A stretch of 64,000 nucleotides of DNA from Streptomyces atratus (GTDB lineage: Bacteria; Actinomycetota; Actinomycetes; Streptomycetales; Streptomycetaceae). Location of the stretch: contig NZ_FPJO01000002.1 of the NCBI RefSeq assembly GCF_900119365.1, positions 496,001-560,000 of the forward strand, in the 5' to 3' direction. Numbering within the stretch: position 1 is the first letter of the stretch; every line of letters starts with the position of its first letter. This document shows, piece by piece, positions 8,999 through 18,252 of this stretch. A program made the translations under genes and the position numbers. Below the pieces are notes generated by a model, which did no database searches, had not been told where the DNA came from, and was given only the letters and a program-made list of their open reading frames with translations.

Positions 8999-9748
8999 GA
9001 TCTCGTACACCGCCCCCGGCATCGCCACCTCCGCCGGTCCGTGGAAGACCGTGCGGGCGTCGGCCAGATTGCGGGCGGCGTCGGTCCACGGCGGGATGTG
9101 GGTCAGGACGAGGCGCCCCACTCCGGCGCGGGCGGCGGTCTCGCCCGCCTCGCGGCCGTTGAGGTGGAGGTCCGGGATGTCCTCCTTGCCGTGGACGAAA
9201 GATGCTTCGCAGAGGAACAGGTCGACGCCCTCGGCGAGTTCGTCCAGGGCCTCGCAGATCCCCGTGTCGCCGGAGTACGCCAGCGAGCGGCCGCCGTGCT
9301 CGATCCGGATCGCGAAGGTGTCGACGGGGTGGCAGACCTTCTCCGTACGGACCGAGAAGGGGCCGATCTCGAACGATCCCGGCTTCAGCGTATGGAAGTC
9401 GAAGACCTCGCTCATCGCGTGCTCGGACGGGGTGTCGGCATGGGCGGTGGTCAGCCGCTGCTCGGTGCCTTCGGGTCCGTAGACCGGGATGGGGGCGGGG
9501 CGCCCCCCGTCGTGCCGGTAGTAGCGGACGACGAAGTACGCGCACATGTCGATGCAGTGATCGGCATGGAGGTGACTGAGGAAGATGGCGTCGAGGTCGT
9601 AGAGACCGACATGGCGCTGCAGCTCGCCGAGGGCGCCGTTGCCCATGTCGAGGAGCAGCCTGAAGCCGTCGGCCTCTACGAGATAGCTCGAACACGCTGA
9701 TCCCGCGGACGGGAACGAGCCGGAGCTGCCGACGACGGTGAGCTTCAT
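8996..9748 (-). CDS. MBL-fold metallo-hydrolase, RNase Z-like
   Basis: Encodes 250 residues with the metallo-beta-lactamase fold and metal ligands SHLHADHC (HxHxDH), a later His in VCHPVDTFAIRI, Asp in YSGDTG, and C-terminal His in LTHIPPW. The layout resembles RNase Z/ElaC and small phosphodiesterases, but the long exosite arm of true tRNase Z is missing, so the substrate is uncertain. Its TAA stop overlaps the end of the nagE remnant. Confidence 0.88.
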   Translation of the reverse strand: MKLTVVGSSGSFPSAGSACSSYLVEADGFRLLLDMGNGALGELQRHVGLYDLDAIFLSHLHADHCIDMCAYFVVRYYRHDGGRPAPIPVYGPEGTEQRLTTAHADTPSEHAMSEVFDFHTLKPGSFEIGPFSVRTEKVCHPVDTFAIRIEHGGRSLAYSGDTGICEALDELAEGVDLFLCEASFVHGKEDIPDLHLNGREAGETAARAGVGRLVLTHIPPWTDAARNLADARTVFHGPAEVAMPGAVYEI

Positions 9749-9931
9749 GGAGCGTGAACCTCCGAGACGTGGGAACGGGGAGGGTTCGTGCGGTCTGTTG
9801 AGCGGTTTGTCGAGCGTAAGGCGCGGAACAGCCGGTCGCTCCTCCGTGGCCGTCCGTTGTGGGGGAACTCACCTGCTCTGTCACCGGTTCGATGGAAGCG
9901 GTGGGGACGCCGGTACGGTCGGAGCATGGAC

Positions 9932-10456
9932 ATGTCCTGGTGGTGGATCGCGCTCGTCCTTGTCGTGCTGCTCGCGCTCGTCGCGGCGGTCGCCGACGGG
10001 CGGGGGCGGGGCGGGCGCGGGCCTCGTGGACGTGCCCGCAGGCCGGCGGGGTCGGCGGGGGCGCGCTCCGGTGGGCGTCCGGGTGGGCGGACCCGTCCGC
10101 CGGCGGGGCCCGGGCGCGGTCCGGGGCCGGAGCGCGGGCCGCGGCCGGGTGAGATCTGGTGGGCCGAGGTGCCGTACGAGGACGGGCCCGGGGCGAAGGA
10201 CCGGCCCTGTCTGGTGCTGTCGGTACGGGGTGACTCGGCGCTCGTCGCGAAGATCACCAGCAAGCGTCACGAGGACCGGCCCGGAGTGATCGCGCTGCCC
10301 GCCGGGACGGTGGCGGATGTGCAGGGCCGGGCGAGCTTCCTGGAGACGGACGAGCTGCGGGAGGTCGCCGTGCGGGGGTTCCGGCGGCGGGTGGGGGTCG
10401 TGGACGCGGGGGTGTGGGAGCGGGTGCGCGGGCTCGGCCGGGGCGGGGCGGGGTGA
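9932..10456 (+). CDS. Membrane-anchored PemK/MazF-family protein
   Basis: Encodes 174 residues: one N-terminal membrane helix (WWWIALVLVVLLALVAAV), then a roughly 45-residue Arg/Gly/Pro linker, then a PemK-like fold beginning PGEIWWAEVPYEDGPGAKDRPCLVLSV and including FLETDELREV. PemK/MazF enzymes are sequence-specific mRNA endonucleases; here the domain would be held on the cytoplasmic face of the membrane. No antitoxin gene is adjacent, so a classical TA role is doubtful. ATG 9932 is chosen because GGAG then sits 7 bases upstream; ATG 9926 is too close. Confidence 0.82.
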   Translation: MSWWWIALVLVVLLALVAAVADGRGRGGRGPRGRARRPAGSAGARSGGRPGGRTRPPAGPGRGPGPERGPRPGEIWWAEVPYEDGPGAKDRPCLVLSVRGDSALVAKITSKRHEDRPGVIALPAGTVADVQGRASFLETDELREVAVRGFRRRVGVVDAGVWERVRGLGRGGAG

Positions 10457-10458
10457 GC

Positions 10459-10490
10459 GCGGGCGCGGGCCGGGGTGCCCCCGCGCCCGC
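10459..10490 (+). terminator. GC-rich hairpin after the PemK-like gene
   Basis: An 11-bp stem (10459-10469 with 10480-10490, 10-base loop) starts 2 bases past the stop codon. It lies between convergent genes and could also act on cysM read-through. Confidence 0.65.
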
Positions 10491-10514
10491 GCCGGGGCAC
10501 TGCGTTCCTGCCCC

Positions 10515-12015
<1,501 letters not shown>

Positions 12016-12021
12016 GCGCTC

Positions 12022-12027
12022 ATCGTA
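12022..12027 (-). promoter_or_regulatory. -10 element for the cysteine leader and cysO-cysM
   Basis: TACGAT on the minus strand ends at 12022, so transcription would begin at or next to the A of the leader ATG at 12015. No good -35 hexamer is visible 16-19 bases upstream, so an activator may be needed. Confidence 0.5.
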
Positions 12028-12162
12028 TCGATTCCCGGTCCGTAATCCCGAGTGTGATCTCACCTGGTGGATGCCTGGCGTTCGACAGGTGGACGGGGCC
12101 GTGGTGAGTCCGGTCCCGTCCGGCCGGTGGGCGGTCTGCCGGGGTGCGGCGGTACGGCGCGG

Positions 12163-12594
12163 TCAGGCGGGTTCGTACGCCTCGACGACCTCGACGTCCT
12201 CCTCGGTGATCTCGCCGTCCACGATGCGGTACGAGCGGAACTGGAAGGGGCCCGCGTCGTCGGTGTCCGCCGTGGAGACGAGGACGTAGTGGGCGCCGGG
12301 CTCGTTGGCGTAGGTGACGTCGGTGCGGGAGGGGTAGGCCTCGGTGGCGGTGTGGGAGTGGTAGATGATCACCGGCTCCTCGTCGCGGTCGTCCATCTCG
12401 CGGTAGAGCTTGAGGAGGTCGGCCGAGTCGAACTCGTAGAAGGTGGGCGAGCGGGCGGCGTTGAGCATCGGGATGAACCGTTCGGCGCGGCCGGTCCCGG
12501 CCGGTCCCGCGACCACGCCACACGCCTCGTCGGGGTGGTCGGCGCGGGAGTGGGCGACGATCTGGTCGTGGAGCGCCTGGGTGATGGTCAGCAT
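12163..12594 (-). CDS. JAMM/Mec+-like metallopeptidase (M67)
   Basis: Encodes 143 residues of the JAB1/MPN domain. The zinc signature is EACG near residue 24, then HSHTATEAYPSRTD (H-x-H-x10-D). Bacterial Mec+ enzymes release cysteine from the CysO-Cys adduct, and related ones trim residues from sulfur-carrier C-termini (established). Position just upstream of cysO-cysM, plus a CysO with a GGMN tail, supports both jobs here. Its terminal coding region is separated from the leader ORF by 147 bases. Confidence 0.9.
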   Translation of the reverse strand: MLTITQALHDQIVAHSRADHPDEACGVVAGPAGTGRAERFIPMLNAARSPTFYEFDSADLLKLYREMDDRDEEPVIIYHSHTATEAYPSRTDVTYANEPGAHYVLVSTADTDDAGPFQFRSYRIVDGEITEEDVEVVEAYEPA

Positions 12595-12609
12595 TTCGCC
12601 AGGATAGGC

Positions 12610-12654
12610 ATGCGGGCCCTCGCGTACCGAAGTGTGGTACGGCGGGGCCCGCAT
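12610..12654 (-). terminator. Hairpin terminator after the amino-acid permease gene
   Basis: A 10-bp outer stem (12610-12619 with 12645-12654) and a 6-bp inner stem (12623-12628 with 12636-12641) lie just past the permease stop and before the JAMM peptidase start. Confidence 0.75.
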
Positions 12655-12689
12655 GGTGGACGAGGCCGCTGAAGCGGCAGGTCGGCGGC

Positions 12690-14129
12690 TCAGTTCTTGG
12701 CGAAGGCCTTGTTCTCGGGGTTGCGGGCCTTGAGGACCACGTACGAGATGCCGAGGAGGGCGGCCCAGAGCGGGGCGCAGTACAGCGAGATCCTGGTGTC
12801 CTTGTCGATGCCCATCATCACGACGACCACGGCGATGAAGGCCAGCGCGAAGACGCTGCTGTACGGGGCGCCGGGGGCCCGGAAGGCGGACTGCGGGAGC
12901 GTTCCGCGGTCGGCGAGGCGCCGGTAGCGGATCTGGCAGATCAGGATCATGATCCAGGCCCACATGCCGGAGATGGTGGCGAACGAGACGACGTAGGTGA
13001 AGGCGTCACCGGGCCACTGGTAGTTGACCCAGACGCCGACGAGCATCAGGGCGGCGGAGAAGGTGGTGCCGACGAGTGGGGTGCCGCTCCTGGTGAGCCG
13101 GGTGAAGAGCTTCGGGCCCTGCCCGTTGAGCGCGAGGTCGCGCAGCATGCGGCCGGTGGAGTACATGCCGGAGTTGCAGGAGGAGAGCGCCGCGGTCAGT
13201 ACGACGAAGTTGACGATGCCGGCGCCGAGGCCGAGACCCATCTTCTCGAAGGCGGCGACGAACGGGGAGACGCCCGGCGAGAACTCGGTCCACGGGACCA
13301 CGGAGAGGATCATGATGAGGGCGCCGACGTAGAAGACGGCGATGCGCCACGGCACGGTGTTGATGGCTTTGGGCAGGACGGTCTTCGGGTCCTTGGACTC
13401 GCCCGCGGTGACGCCGACGAGTTCGACGGCGAGGAAGGCGAACATCACGATCTGCAGGGTCATCAGGGTGCCCTTGATGCCGTGCGGGAAGAATCCGCCG
13501 TCCGACCAGAGGTGGGTGACGGACGCGGTGTCCCCGGCGTCGGAGAAGCCGAGGGTGAGAATTCCGGCGCAGATGAGGATCATGCCGATGATGGCGGTCA
13601 CCTTGACCATGGAGAACCAGAATTCGAGTTCTCCGAAGAGTTTCACGGAGATCAGGTTCACGCCGTACAGGATGATGGTGAAGATCAGTGCCGAAACCCA
13701 TTGGGGAATGCTGAACCAGAACGTCATGTACTGGGCGGCCGCGGTGACTTCGGTGATTCCGGTGACGACCCAGAACAGCCAGTAGGTCCAGCCGGTGACG
13801 AATCCGGCGAAGGGGCCGATGAATTCGCGGGCGTACTCGGAGAAGGAACCCGAGACCGGGCGGTACATGAGGAGTTCACCCAGTGCCCGCATGATGAAGA
13901 AGATCACCAGGCCCGCGACGGCGTAGGCCAGGATCAGGCTGGGTCCGGCCTTGGCGATCGCCTTTCCCGCGCCGAGGAAGAGCCCGGTGCCGATGGCTCC
14001 GCCGATGGCGATCATCTGGATCTGACGGGCGCCGAGGGCCCGCTGGTACCCCTCGCCCGCCGGGCCGGCATCCGCGACTTCCACGGCCTGGCGGCCGCCC
14101 TGCCCGTTGTCGACCTGTGCCGATGTCAT
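12690..14129 (-). CDS. Amino-acid permease, APC superfamily
   Basis: Encodes 479 residues with about 12 membrane helices. The first helix carries the APC signature IAIGGAIGTGLFLGAG, followed by GELLMYRPVSGSFSEYA, and helix 6 has FAFLAVELVGVTAGESKDP. This pattern fits the AAT subfamily of D-Ala/Ser/Gly and other amino-acid proton symporters; the substrate cannot be told from sequence alone. ATG at 14129 has GGAGAAAGG upstream. The upstream region has an AT-rich promoter-like zone. Confidence 0.92.
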   Translation of the reverse strand: MTSAQVDNGQGGRQAVEVADAGPAGEGYQRALGARQIQMIAIGGAIGTGLFLGAGKAIAKAGPSLILAYAVAGLVIFFIMRALGELLMYRPVSGSFSEYAREFIGPFAGFVTGWTYWLFWVVTGITEVTAAAQYMTFWFSIPQWVSALIFTIILYGVNLISVKLFGELEFWFSMVKVTAIIGMILICAGILTLGFSDAGDTASVTHLWSDGGFFPHGIKGTLMTLQIVMFAFLAVELVGVTAGESKDPKTVLPKAINTVPWRIAVFYVGALIMILSVVPWTEFSPGVSPFVAAFEKMGLGLGAGIVNFVVLTAALSSCNSGMYSTGRMLRDLALNGQGPKLFTRLTRSGTPLVGTTFSAALMLVGVWVNYQWPGDAFTYVVSFATISGMWAWIMILICQIRYRRLADRGTLPQSAFRAPGAPYSSVFALAFIAVVVVMMGIDKDTRISLYCAPLWAALLGISYVVLKARNPENKAFAKN

Positions 14130-14464
14130 GTGCTGCGCCTTTCTCCACGCCGATCCGCGCCGTCGAGGCTGCGGATCAGGTCCCGATCCCCCCGGATATG
14201 GATGGAGTGCCGCCGGTGGTGGCCGGCTCGTGACGCCCTCGGGAACAGGGGTGGCGTCCCCGAGTGGTCGTGAAGATTTATCACGGGCATCCGGGCGATC
14301 CACCGGACATTATGTGGTGCACGTCACAGGAAAAAGCGGACAAAAGTTTCCTGCCGCAGCAAAAGAGACCATTCGGGTGACAGGATCGTTATCCGGATTT
14401 GAGCATCCCTTGAGCGAACAGCGAACACTCGACGCTCGTCCGGAGCACGCCGCCGCGGCACCGG
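14130..14464. other. Non-coding gap before the permease gene
   Basis: No convincing gene is seen. An AT-rich block (about 14270-14360) contains CATAAT on the minus strand (14309-14314), a plausible -10 about 180 bases before the permease start, so a long 5' leader is possible. A small hairpin pairs GACGCC (about 14233) with GGCGTC (about 14254) inside that leader. I do not recognise a riboswitch. Confidence 0.5.
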
Positions 14465-15052
14465 CTACGGCATCAGCGTTTCCACGAGCGTTTCCTGGAG
14501 CGCGCCGAGCCAGAGATAGGCCATGACCATCGGCTTGCGCGGGTCGCTGTCGGGGAGACGGTAGAGCGAGGAGCCGGACTCGCCCTCGTCCTGGTCGGAG
14601 ACCTCCAGGCGGGTGCCGATGGTGAGCCGGAGGTCATTGAGGGCGCCGAGCCAGTTGCGGCATTCGTCGCCGGTCAGTTCGAGCACGGCGGAGCCGTCCC
14701 CGGCGACCGTGAGGGCGTCCAGGGTGCGTACGACGGCGAGGGCGTCGGTGCGCTTGCGGGCGCGCAGATCGTTCTCGGTGAAGCGGCGGAACTCGGCGGA
14801 GGCGGCCCGCAGTTCGCTGTCCTCGTCGCCGTACGCCTCGGGGAAGAGGCGGGCCAGGGCGGGGTCGGTGGGCGGCTCGCTGGGCCCCTCCGCGAAGAGG
14901 GCGGCGAGCGGGTCCGCGCCCTCGGCGGGTTCGTCGCCGGGACCGATCAGTTCCAGCAGCTGGACGGCGAGGGAGCGCAGGATCGCGATCTCCACCTCGT
15001 CGAGCGCGACGGCCGCGCCGCCGCCGGGGGTGGCCTCGAAGTGGCCGGCCAT
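14465..15052 (-). CDS. DUF2017 family protein
   Basis: Encodes 195 residues matching the actinobacterial DUF2017 family: an N-terminal helical segment (LDEVEIAILRSLAVQLLELIGP), DPALARLFPEAYGDEDSELRAASAEFRRFTE, and a C-terminal half ending MAYLWLGALQETLVETL. The family normally follows clpS in actinobacteria, as here with 64 bases between them, so a link to Clp proteolysis is inferred but unproven. Cytoplasmic, no membrane segments. Confidence 0.88.
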   Translation of the reverse strand: MAGHFEATPGGGAAVALDEVEIAILRSLAVQLLELIGPGDEPAEGADPLAALFAEGPSEPPTDPALARLFPEAYGDEDSELRAASAEFRRFTENDLRARKRTDALAVVRTLDALTVAGDGSAVLELTGDECRNWLGALNDLRLTIGTRLEVSDQDEGESGSSLYRLPDSDPRKPMVMAYLWLGALQETLVETLMP

Positions 15053-15116
15053 GGGTTTTCTCCGATGGTGGGTCGGGCGGGGCAGGATTCGGGCGGGGCG
15101 CAGGAGGAGGACCGGT

Positions 15117-15431
15117 CTAGTTGCGGTCCTGCGTGAGGGTGGCCCACAGTCCGTAGCCGTGCATGGCCTGGACGTCGCGCTCCATCTCCTCGCGGCTGCC
15201 GCTGGAGACGACCGCGCGCCCCTTCTGGTGGACATCCAGCATCAGCTTGTGCGCCTTGTCCTTGGGGTAGCCGAAGTAGGCCTGGAAGACATAGGTCACG
15301 TAGCTCATGAGATTGACCGGGTCGTTGTGGACCAGCGTCACCCAGGGGACGTCCGGCTCGGGGACGACGGCACTCTCCTCGGCCGATTCGGGACGCTCGA
15401 TCTCTGTGGGTGCGACGCTCACCCACCCCAT
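15117..15431 (-). CDS. clpS: ClpS adaptor protein
   Basis: Encodes 104 residues. The ClpS core is clear: [21 protein letters not shown] (N-degron pocket), then [20 protein letters not shown]. ClpS delivers substrates with N-terminal bulky hydrophobic residues to ClpC/ClpA. The ATG at 15431 is a compromise: a GTG 9 bases downstream and an ATG at 15458 are possible alternatives, none with a perfect ribosome binding site. Divergent from pncB. Confidence 0.92.
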   Translation of the reverse strand: MGWVSVAPTEIERPESAEESAVVPEPDVPWVTLVHNDPVNLMSYVTYVFQAYFGYPKDKAHKLMLDVHQKGRAVVSSGSREEMERDVQAMHGYGLWATLTQDRN

Positions 15432-15509
15432 GCTGCCACTCGGGAGGGTGCATCGCACAAACGACCCGAGATCTCGTCACTCTGACGAAATAGGGGTAGC
15501 ATCCGGGAC

Positions 15510-16838
15510 ATGAACTCTGCGGACCTTGGGCGACGGGTCGGTGTGCCGTCGACCGCGCTCTTCACCGACCAGTACGAGCTCACGATGGTGCAGGCCGCGC
15601 TGAAGGCCGGCACGGCCGACCGGCGCTCGGTCTTCGAGGCCTTCACGCGCCGGCTGCCCGAGGGGCGGCGCTACGGCGTCGTCGCGGGCATCGGACGGGT
15701 ACTGGACGCGGTGGAGAACTTCCACTTCGACGACGAGATGCTCACTTTCCTGCGCGAACAGAACGTCGTGGACGGGCCCACGCTCGCCTGGCTGGCCGAC
15801 TACCGCTTCAGCGGTGACATCTGGGGCTACCCGGAGGGCGAGGTGTACTTCCCCGGCTCGCCGATCCTGCGGGTCGAGGGCTCCTTCGCCGAGTGCGTGC
15901 TGCTGGAGACGGTGATCCTGTCGATCCTCAACCACGACTCGGCGATCGCCGCCGCGGCGTCGCGGATGTCCGCCGCGGCCGGTGGGCGTGGCCTGATCGA
16001 GATGGGTGCACGACGCACCCATGAACTGTCGGCGGTGGCGTCGGCGCGCGCCGCGTACATAGGCGGCTTCAACACCACGTCCGACCTGGCGGCGGGCTTC
16101 CGCTACAACATCCCGACCGTCGGGACGAGCGCCCACGCCTTCACGCTGCTCCACGACACCGAGCGCGACGCGTTCCGGGCCCAGGTCGACTCGCTGGGCC
16201 GGGGCACGACGCTGCTGGTCGACACGTACGACGTCGCCGAGGCGGTCCGCACGGCGGTCGAGGTCGCCGGGACCGGGCTGGGCGCGGTGCGGATCGACTC
16301 CGGCGACCTGCTCCTGGTCGCGCACCGGGTGCGGCAGCAGCTGGACGAGCTGGGCGCCACGGAGACGAAGATCGTGGTGACGTCGGACCTGGACGAGTAC
16401 GCCATCGCCTCGCTGGCCGCGGCGCCGGTCGACGCGTACGGGGTGGGCACGCAGCTGGTGACCGGCAGCGGGCAGCCCACCTGCTCGATGGTCTACAAGC
16501 TCGTCGCCCGTGCCGGGTCCGCCGATCCGGCGGAGCCGCTGCGTCCGGTGGCCAAGAAGTCGCTCGGCGCGAAGTCGTCGGTGGGCGGTCGCAAGTGGGC
16601 CGCGCGCCGGCTGGACGAGAACGGGGTGGCCGAGGCCGAGGTGGTCGGCACCGGCGCCGTTCCGCCGGAGCTGGCCGACCGGCAGCTGCTGGTCGAGCTG
16701 GTCAGGGGCGGCGAGGTGATCGCCCGCGAGCCGCTGGACGCGGCGCGTGAGCGGCACATCGCGGCACGGGCGGGGCTGCCGATGTCGGCGGTGCAGCTGT
16801 CGCGCGGGGAGCCGGTGATTCCCACGGAGCACGTGTGA
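15510..16838 (+). CDS. pncB: Nicotinate phosphoribosyltransferase
   Basis: Encodes 442 residues: the N-terminal FTDQYELTMVQAAL, the middle EMGARRTHE with the phosphoribosyl-binding HAFTLLHDTE, DTYDV and RIDSGDL, as in the family that converts nicotinate and PRPP to nicotinate mononucleotide in NAD salvage. Next gene on the same strand is the nicotinamidase pncA, which makes its substrate; a 160-bp repeat element now sits between them. A TAGGGT at 15491-15496 could be a -10. Confidence 0.95.
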   Translation: MNSADLGRRVGVPSTALFTDQYELTMVQAALKAGTADRRSVFEAFTRRLPEGRRYGVVAGIGRVLDAVENFHFDDEMLTFLREQNVVDGPTLAWLADYRFSGDIWGYPEGEVYFPGSPILRVEGSFAECVLLETVILSILNHDSAIAAAASRMSAAAGGRGLIEMGARRTHELSAVASARAAYIGGFNTTSDLAAGFRYNIPTVGTSAHAFTLLHDTERDAFRAQVDSLGRGTTLLVDTYDVAEAVRTAVEVAGTGLGAVRIDSGDLLLVAHRVRQQLDELGATETKIVVTSDLDEYAIASLAAAPVDAYGVGTQLVTGSGQPTCSMVYKLVARAGSADPAEPLRPVAKKSLGAKSSVGGRKWAARRLDENGVAEAEVVGTGAVPPELADRQLLVELVRGGEVIAREPLDAARERHIAARAGLPMSAVQLSRGEPVIPTEHV

Positions 16839-16941
16839 CCGGGGAGCACGGTGGCGGGCGGGCGCGCTCGCTCACCACCGTGCTCCCCGGGCGCCGCAAG
16901 GCTCCGTTCCGTCCCCTCCCTATCCGGGGCCGGAGTCTCTG

Positions 16942-17103
16942 AGGGCTGTCCCGTAATCCCTGGTGGATCAGCGTGCGGCGTCAGACGCGGTGCATCGCAA
17001 GGCGGAGGGACGCCCGAATACTGGATGTACTCGGGCGTTCCGACAACGCGGCGAGGTGCCGTGGCTGTCGTCGCGCGCCCGCCAGGGATTACGGGACAGC
17101 CCT
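16942..17103. mobile_element. MITE-like element with 22-bp perfect terminal inverted repeats
   Basis: A 162-bp element. Its ends (16942-16963 and 17082-17103) are perfect inverted repeats beginning AGGGCTGTCCCGTAATCCC. Internally, 17010-17021 pairs with 17027-17038 (11 of 12 bases, 5-base loop). It has no transposase gene. From memory, GGGCTGTCCCGTAA ends and this internal hairpin occur many times in Streptomyces intergenic regions, so it is probably a non-autonomous transposon moved by an IS elsewhere. I see no clear target-site duplication. Confidence 0.82.
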
Positions 17104-17161
17104 TAGGCTCGAAAGACACCCCCCACGACCGCCGACCGTCCCCCACCGAAGGACACCCGCC

Positions 17162-17746
17162 ATGCACCGCGCGTTGATCGTCGTCGACGTTCAGAACGAC
17201 TTCTGCGAGGGCGGCAGCCTCGCCGTGGCGGGGGGCGCCGATGTCGCCGCCGCCATCACCGATCTGATCGGGGCGGCCCAGGCCGGGTACCACCACGTGG
17301 TGGCCACCCGTGACCACCACATCGACCCGGGCAGCCACTTCTCCGCCGAGCCGGACTTCGAGGACTCCTGGCCGGCGCACTGCGTGGCCGGCACCGAGGG
17401 CGTGGGCTTCCACCCGAATTTCGCCCCCGCGGTCGCCTCGGGGGCGATCGACGCGGTGTTCGACAAGGGCGCCTACGCCGCGGCGTACAGCGGCTTCGAG
17501 GGCCTGGACGAGAACGGCGTGGGGCTGGCCGACTGGCTGCGGGACCACCGGATCGCCGAGGTCGACGTGGTCGGCATCGCGACCGACCACTGCGTGCGGG
17601 CGACGGCGCTGGACGCGGTCCGGGCGGGCTTCACGACGCATGTGCTGCTCGACCTGACCGCCGGGGTCGCCGAGGCGACCACGGAGCGGGCCCTGGAGGA
17701 GCTCCGCAGGGCGGGCGTGAAGCTGTCCGGCAAGCCGGTGGTGTAG
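17162..17746 (+). CDS. pncA: Nicotinamidase (pyrazinamidase)
   Basis: Encodes 194 residues of the isochorismatase-like fold. Catalytic residues are visible: Asp in VVDVQNDF, Lys in FDKGAYAAAYSGF, and the nucleophilic Cys in GIATDHCVRATALDA; metal ligands fall in TRDHHIDPGSHF. It deamidates nicotinamide to nicotinate for PncB. Starts at ATG 17162 with GAAGGACACC upstream. Confidence 0.95.
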   Translation: MHRALIVVDVQNDFCEGGSLAVAGGADVAAAITDLIGAAQAGYHHVVATRDHHIDPGSHFSAEPDFEDSWPAHCVAGTEGVGFHPNFAPAVASGAIDAVFDKGAYAAAYSGFEGLDENGVGLADWLRDHRIAEVDVVGIATDHCVRATALDAVRAGFTTHVLLDLTAGVAEATTERALEELRRAGVKLSGKPVV

Positions 17747-17792
17747 AAGCGCGCCACGGCCCCCTGCGGTCCGCGCAGGCCCCGGGCGGGCC

Positions 17793-18128
17793 TCAGGCCG
17801 GACGTCGTACGGGGACGGCGGGGCGGAGCAGGGCCCGGATCGGGTGCCAGAGCTCCTGCGCCTGCTGCGGTCTCGCCCGCCACAGCAGCCCGTCGGGGTG
17901 GTGCAGCACGGCGGTGATCTCGTCGGGTGTGGGCGGCTCGGCGTTGCCGCGGAGGTAGACGGCGCGCAGGCCCGCGTTGCGCAGCCGGGTCAGGGCGCGG
18001 GCCCGGTTGGCCGCGTGCACCAGAACCCGGACCGGGGTGCCGGGACCCGCTCCGTCCGTCGGGCTGGGCAGGGTGATCGCCACCACCACACTGCCGTTCG
18101 GCAACTTGCAGAATCCTCCGCCTGCCAT
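17793..18128 (-). CDS. Conserved hypothetical protein
   Basis: Encodes 111 residues, no signal peptide or membrane segment. It shows a short beta-rich start (NGSVVVAITLPSP) and a segment VRVLVHAANRARALTRLRNAGLRAVYLRGN that could be an alpha/beta half-domain, then a Trp/Arg-rich end (DGLLWRARPQQAQELWHPIRALL). ATG at 18128 with GGGGGAG upstream. Convergent with pncA. I do not recognise the family. Confidence 0.65.
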   Translation of the reverse strand: MAGGGFCKLPNGSVVVAITLPSPTDGAGPGTPVRVLVHAANRARALTRLRNAGLRAVYLRGNAEPPTPDEITAVLHHPDGLLWRARPQQAQELWHPIRALLRPAVPVRRPA

Positions 18129-18190
18129 GCTCCGCGCTCCCCCGTGAGGCGTCGTGTCAATAAGCTTCTGAACAAGACGCACCTAAACAC

Positions 18191-18226
18191 GATCGGCCGC
18201 CGCCCGCTAGAGGGCGACGGCCGATC
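18191..18226 (-). terminator. Hairpin terminator after the M6 protease gene
   Basis: A 15-base arm (18191-18205) pairs with 18212-18226 at 14 of 15 positions, 6-base loop, 27 bases past the protease stop. Confidence 0.75.
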
Positions 18227-18252
18227 ATGCTTTGACCTGCGATTATGCAGAA

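Noticed and set aside
8691..8999. Separate plus-strand gene overlapping the nagE2 end
   Set aside because: The frame is out of phase with nagE2 before the stop; only its end is coding-like, as remnant of a paralogue.
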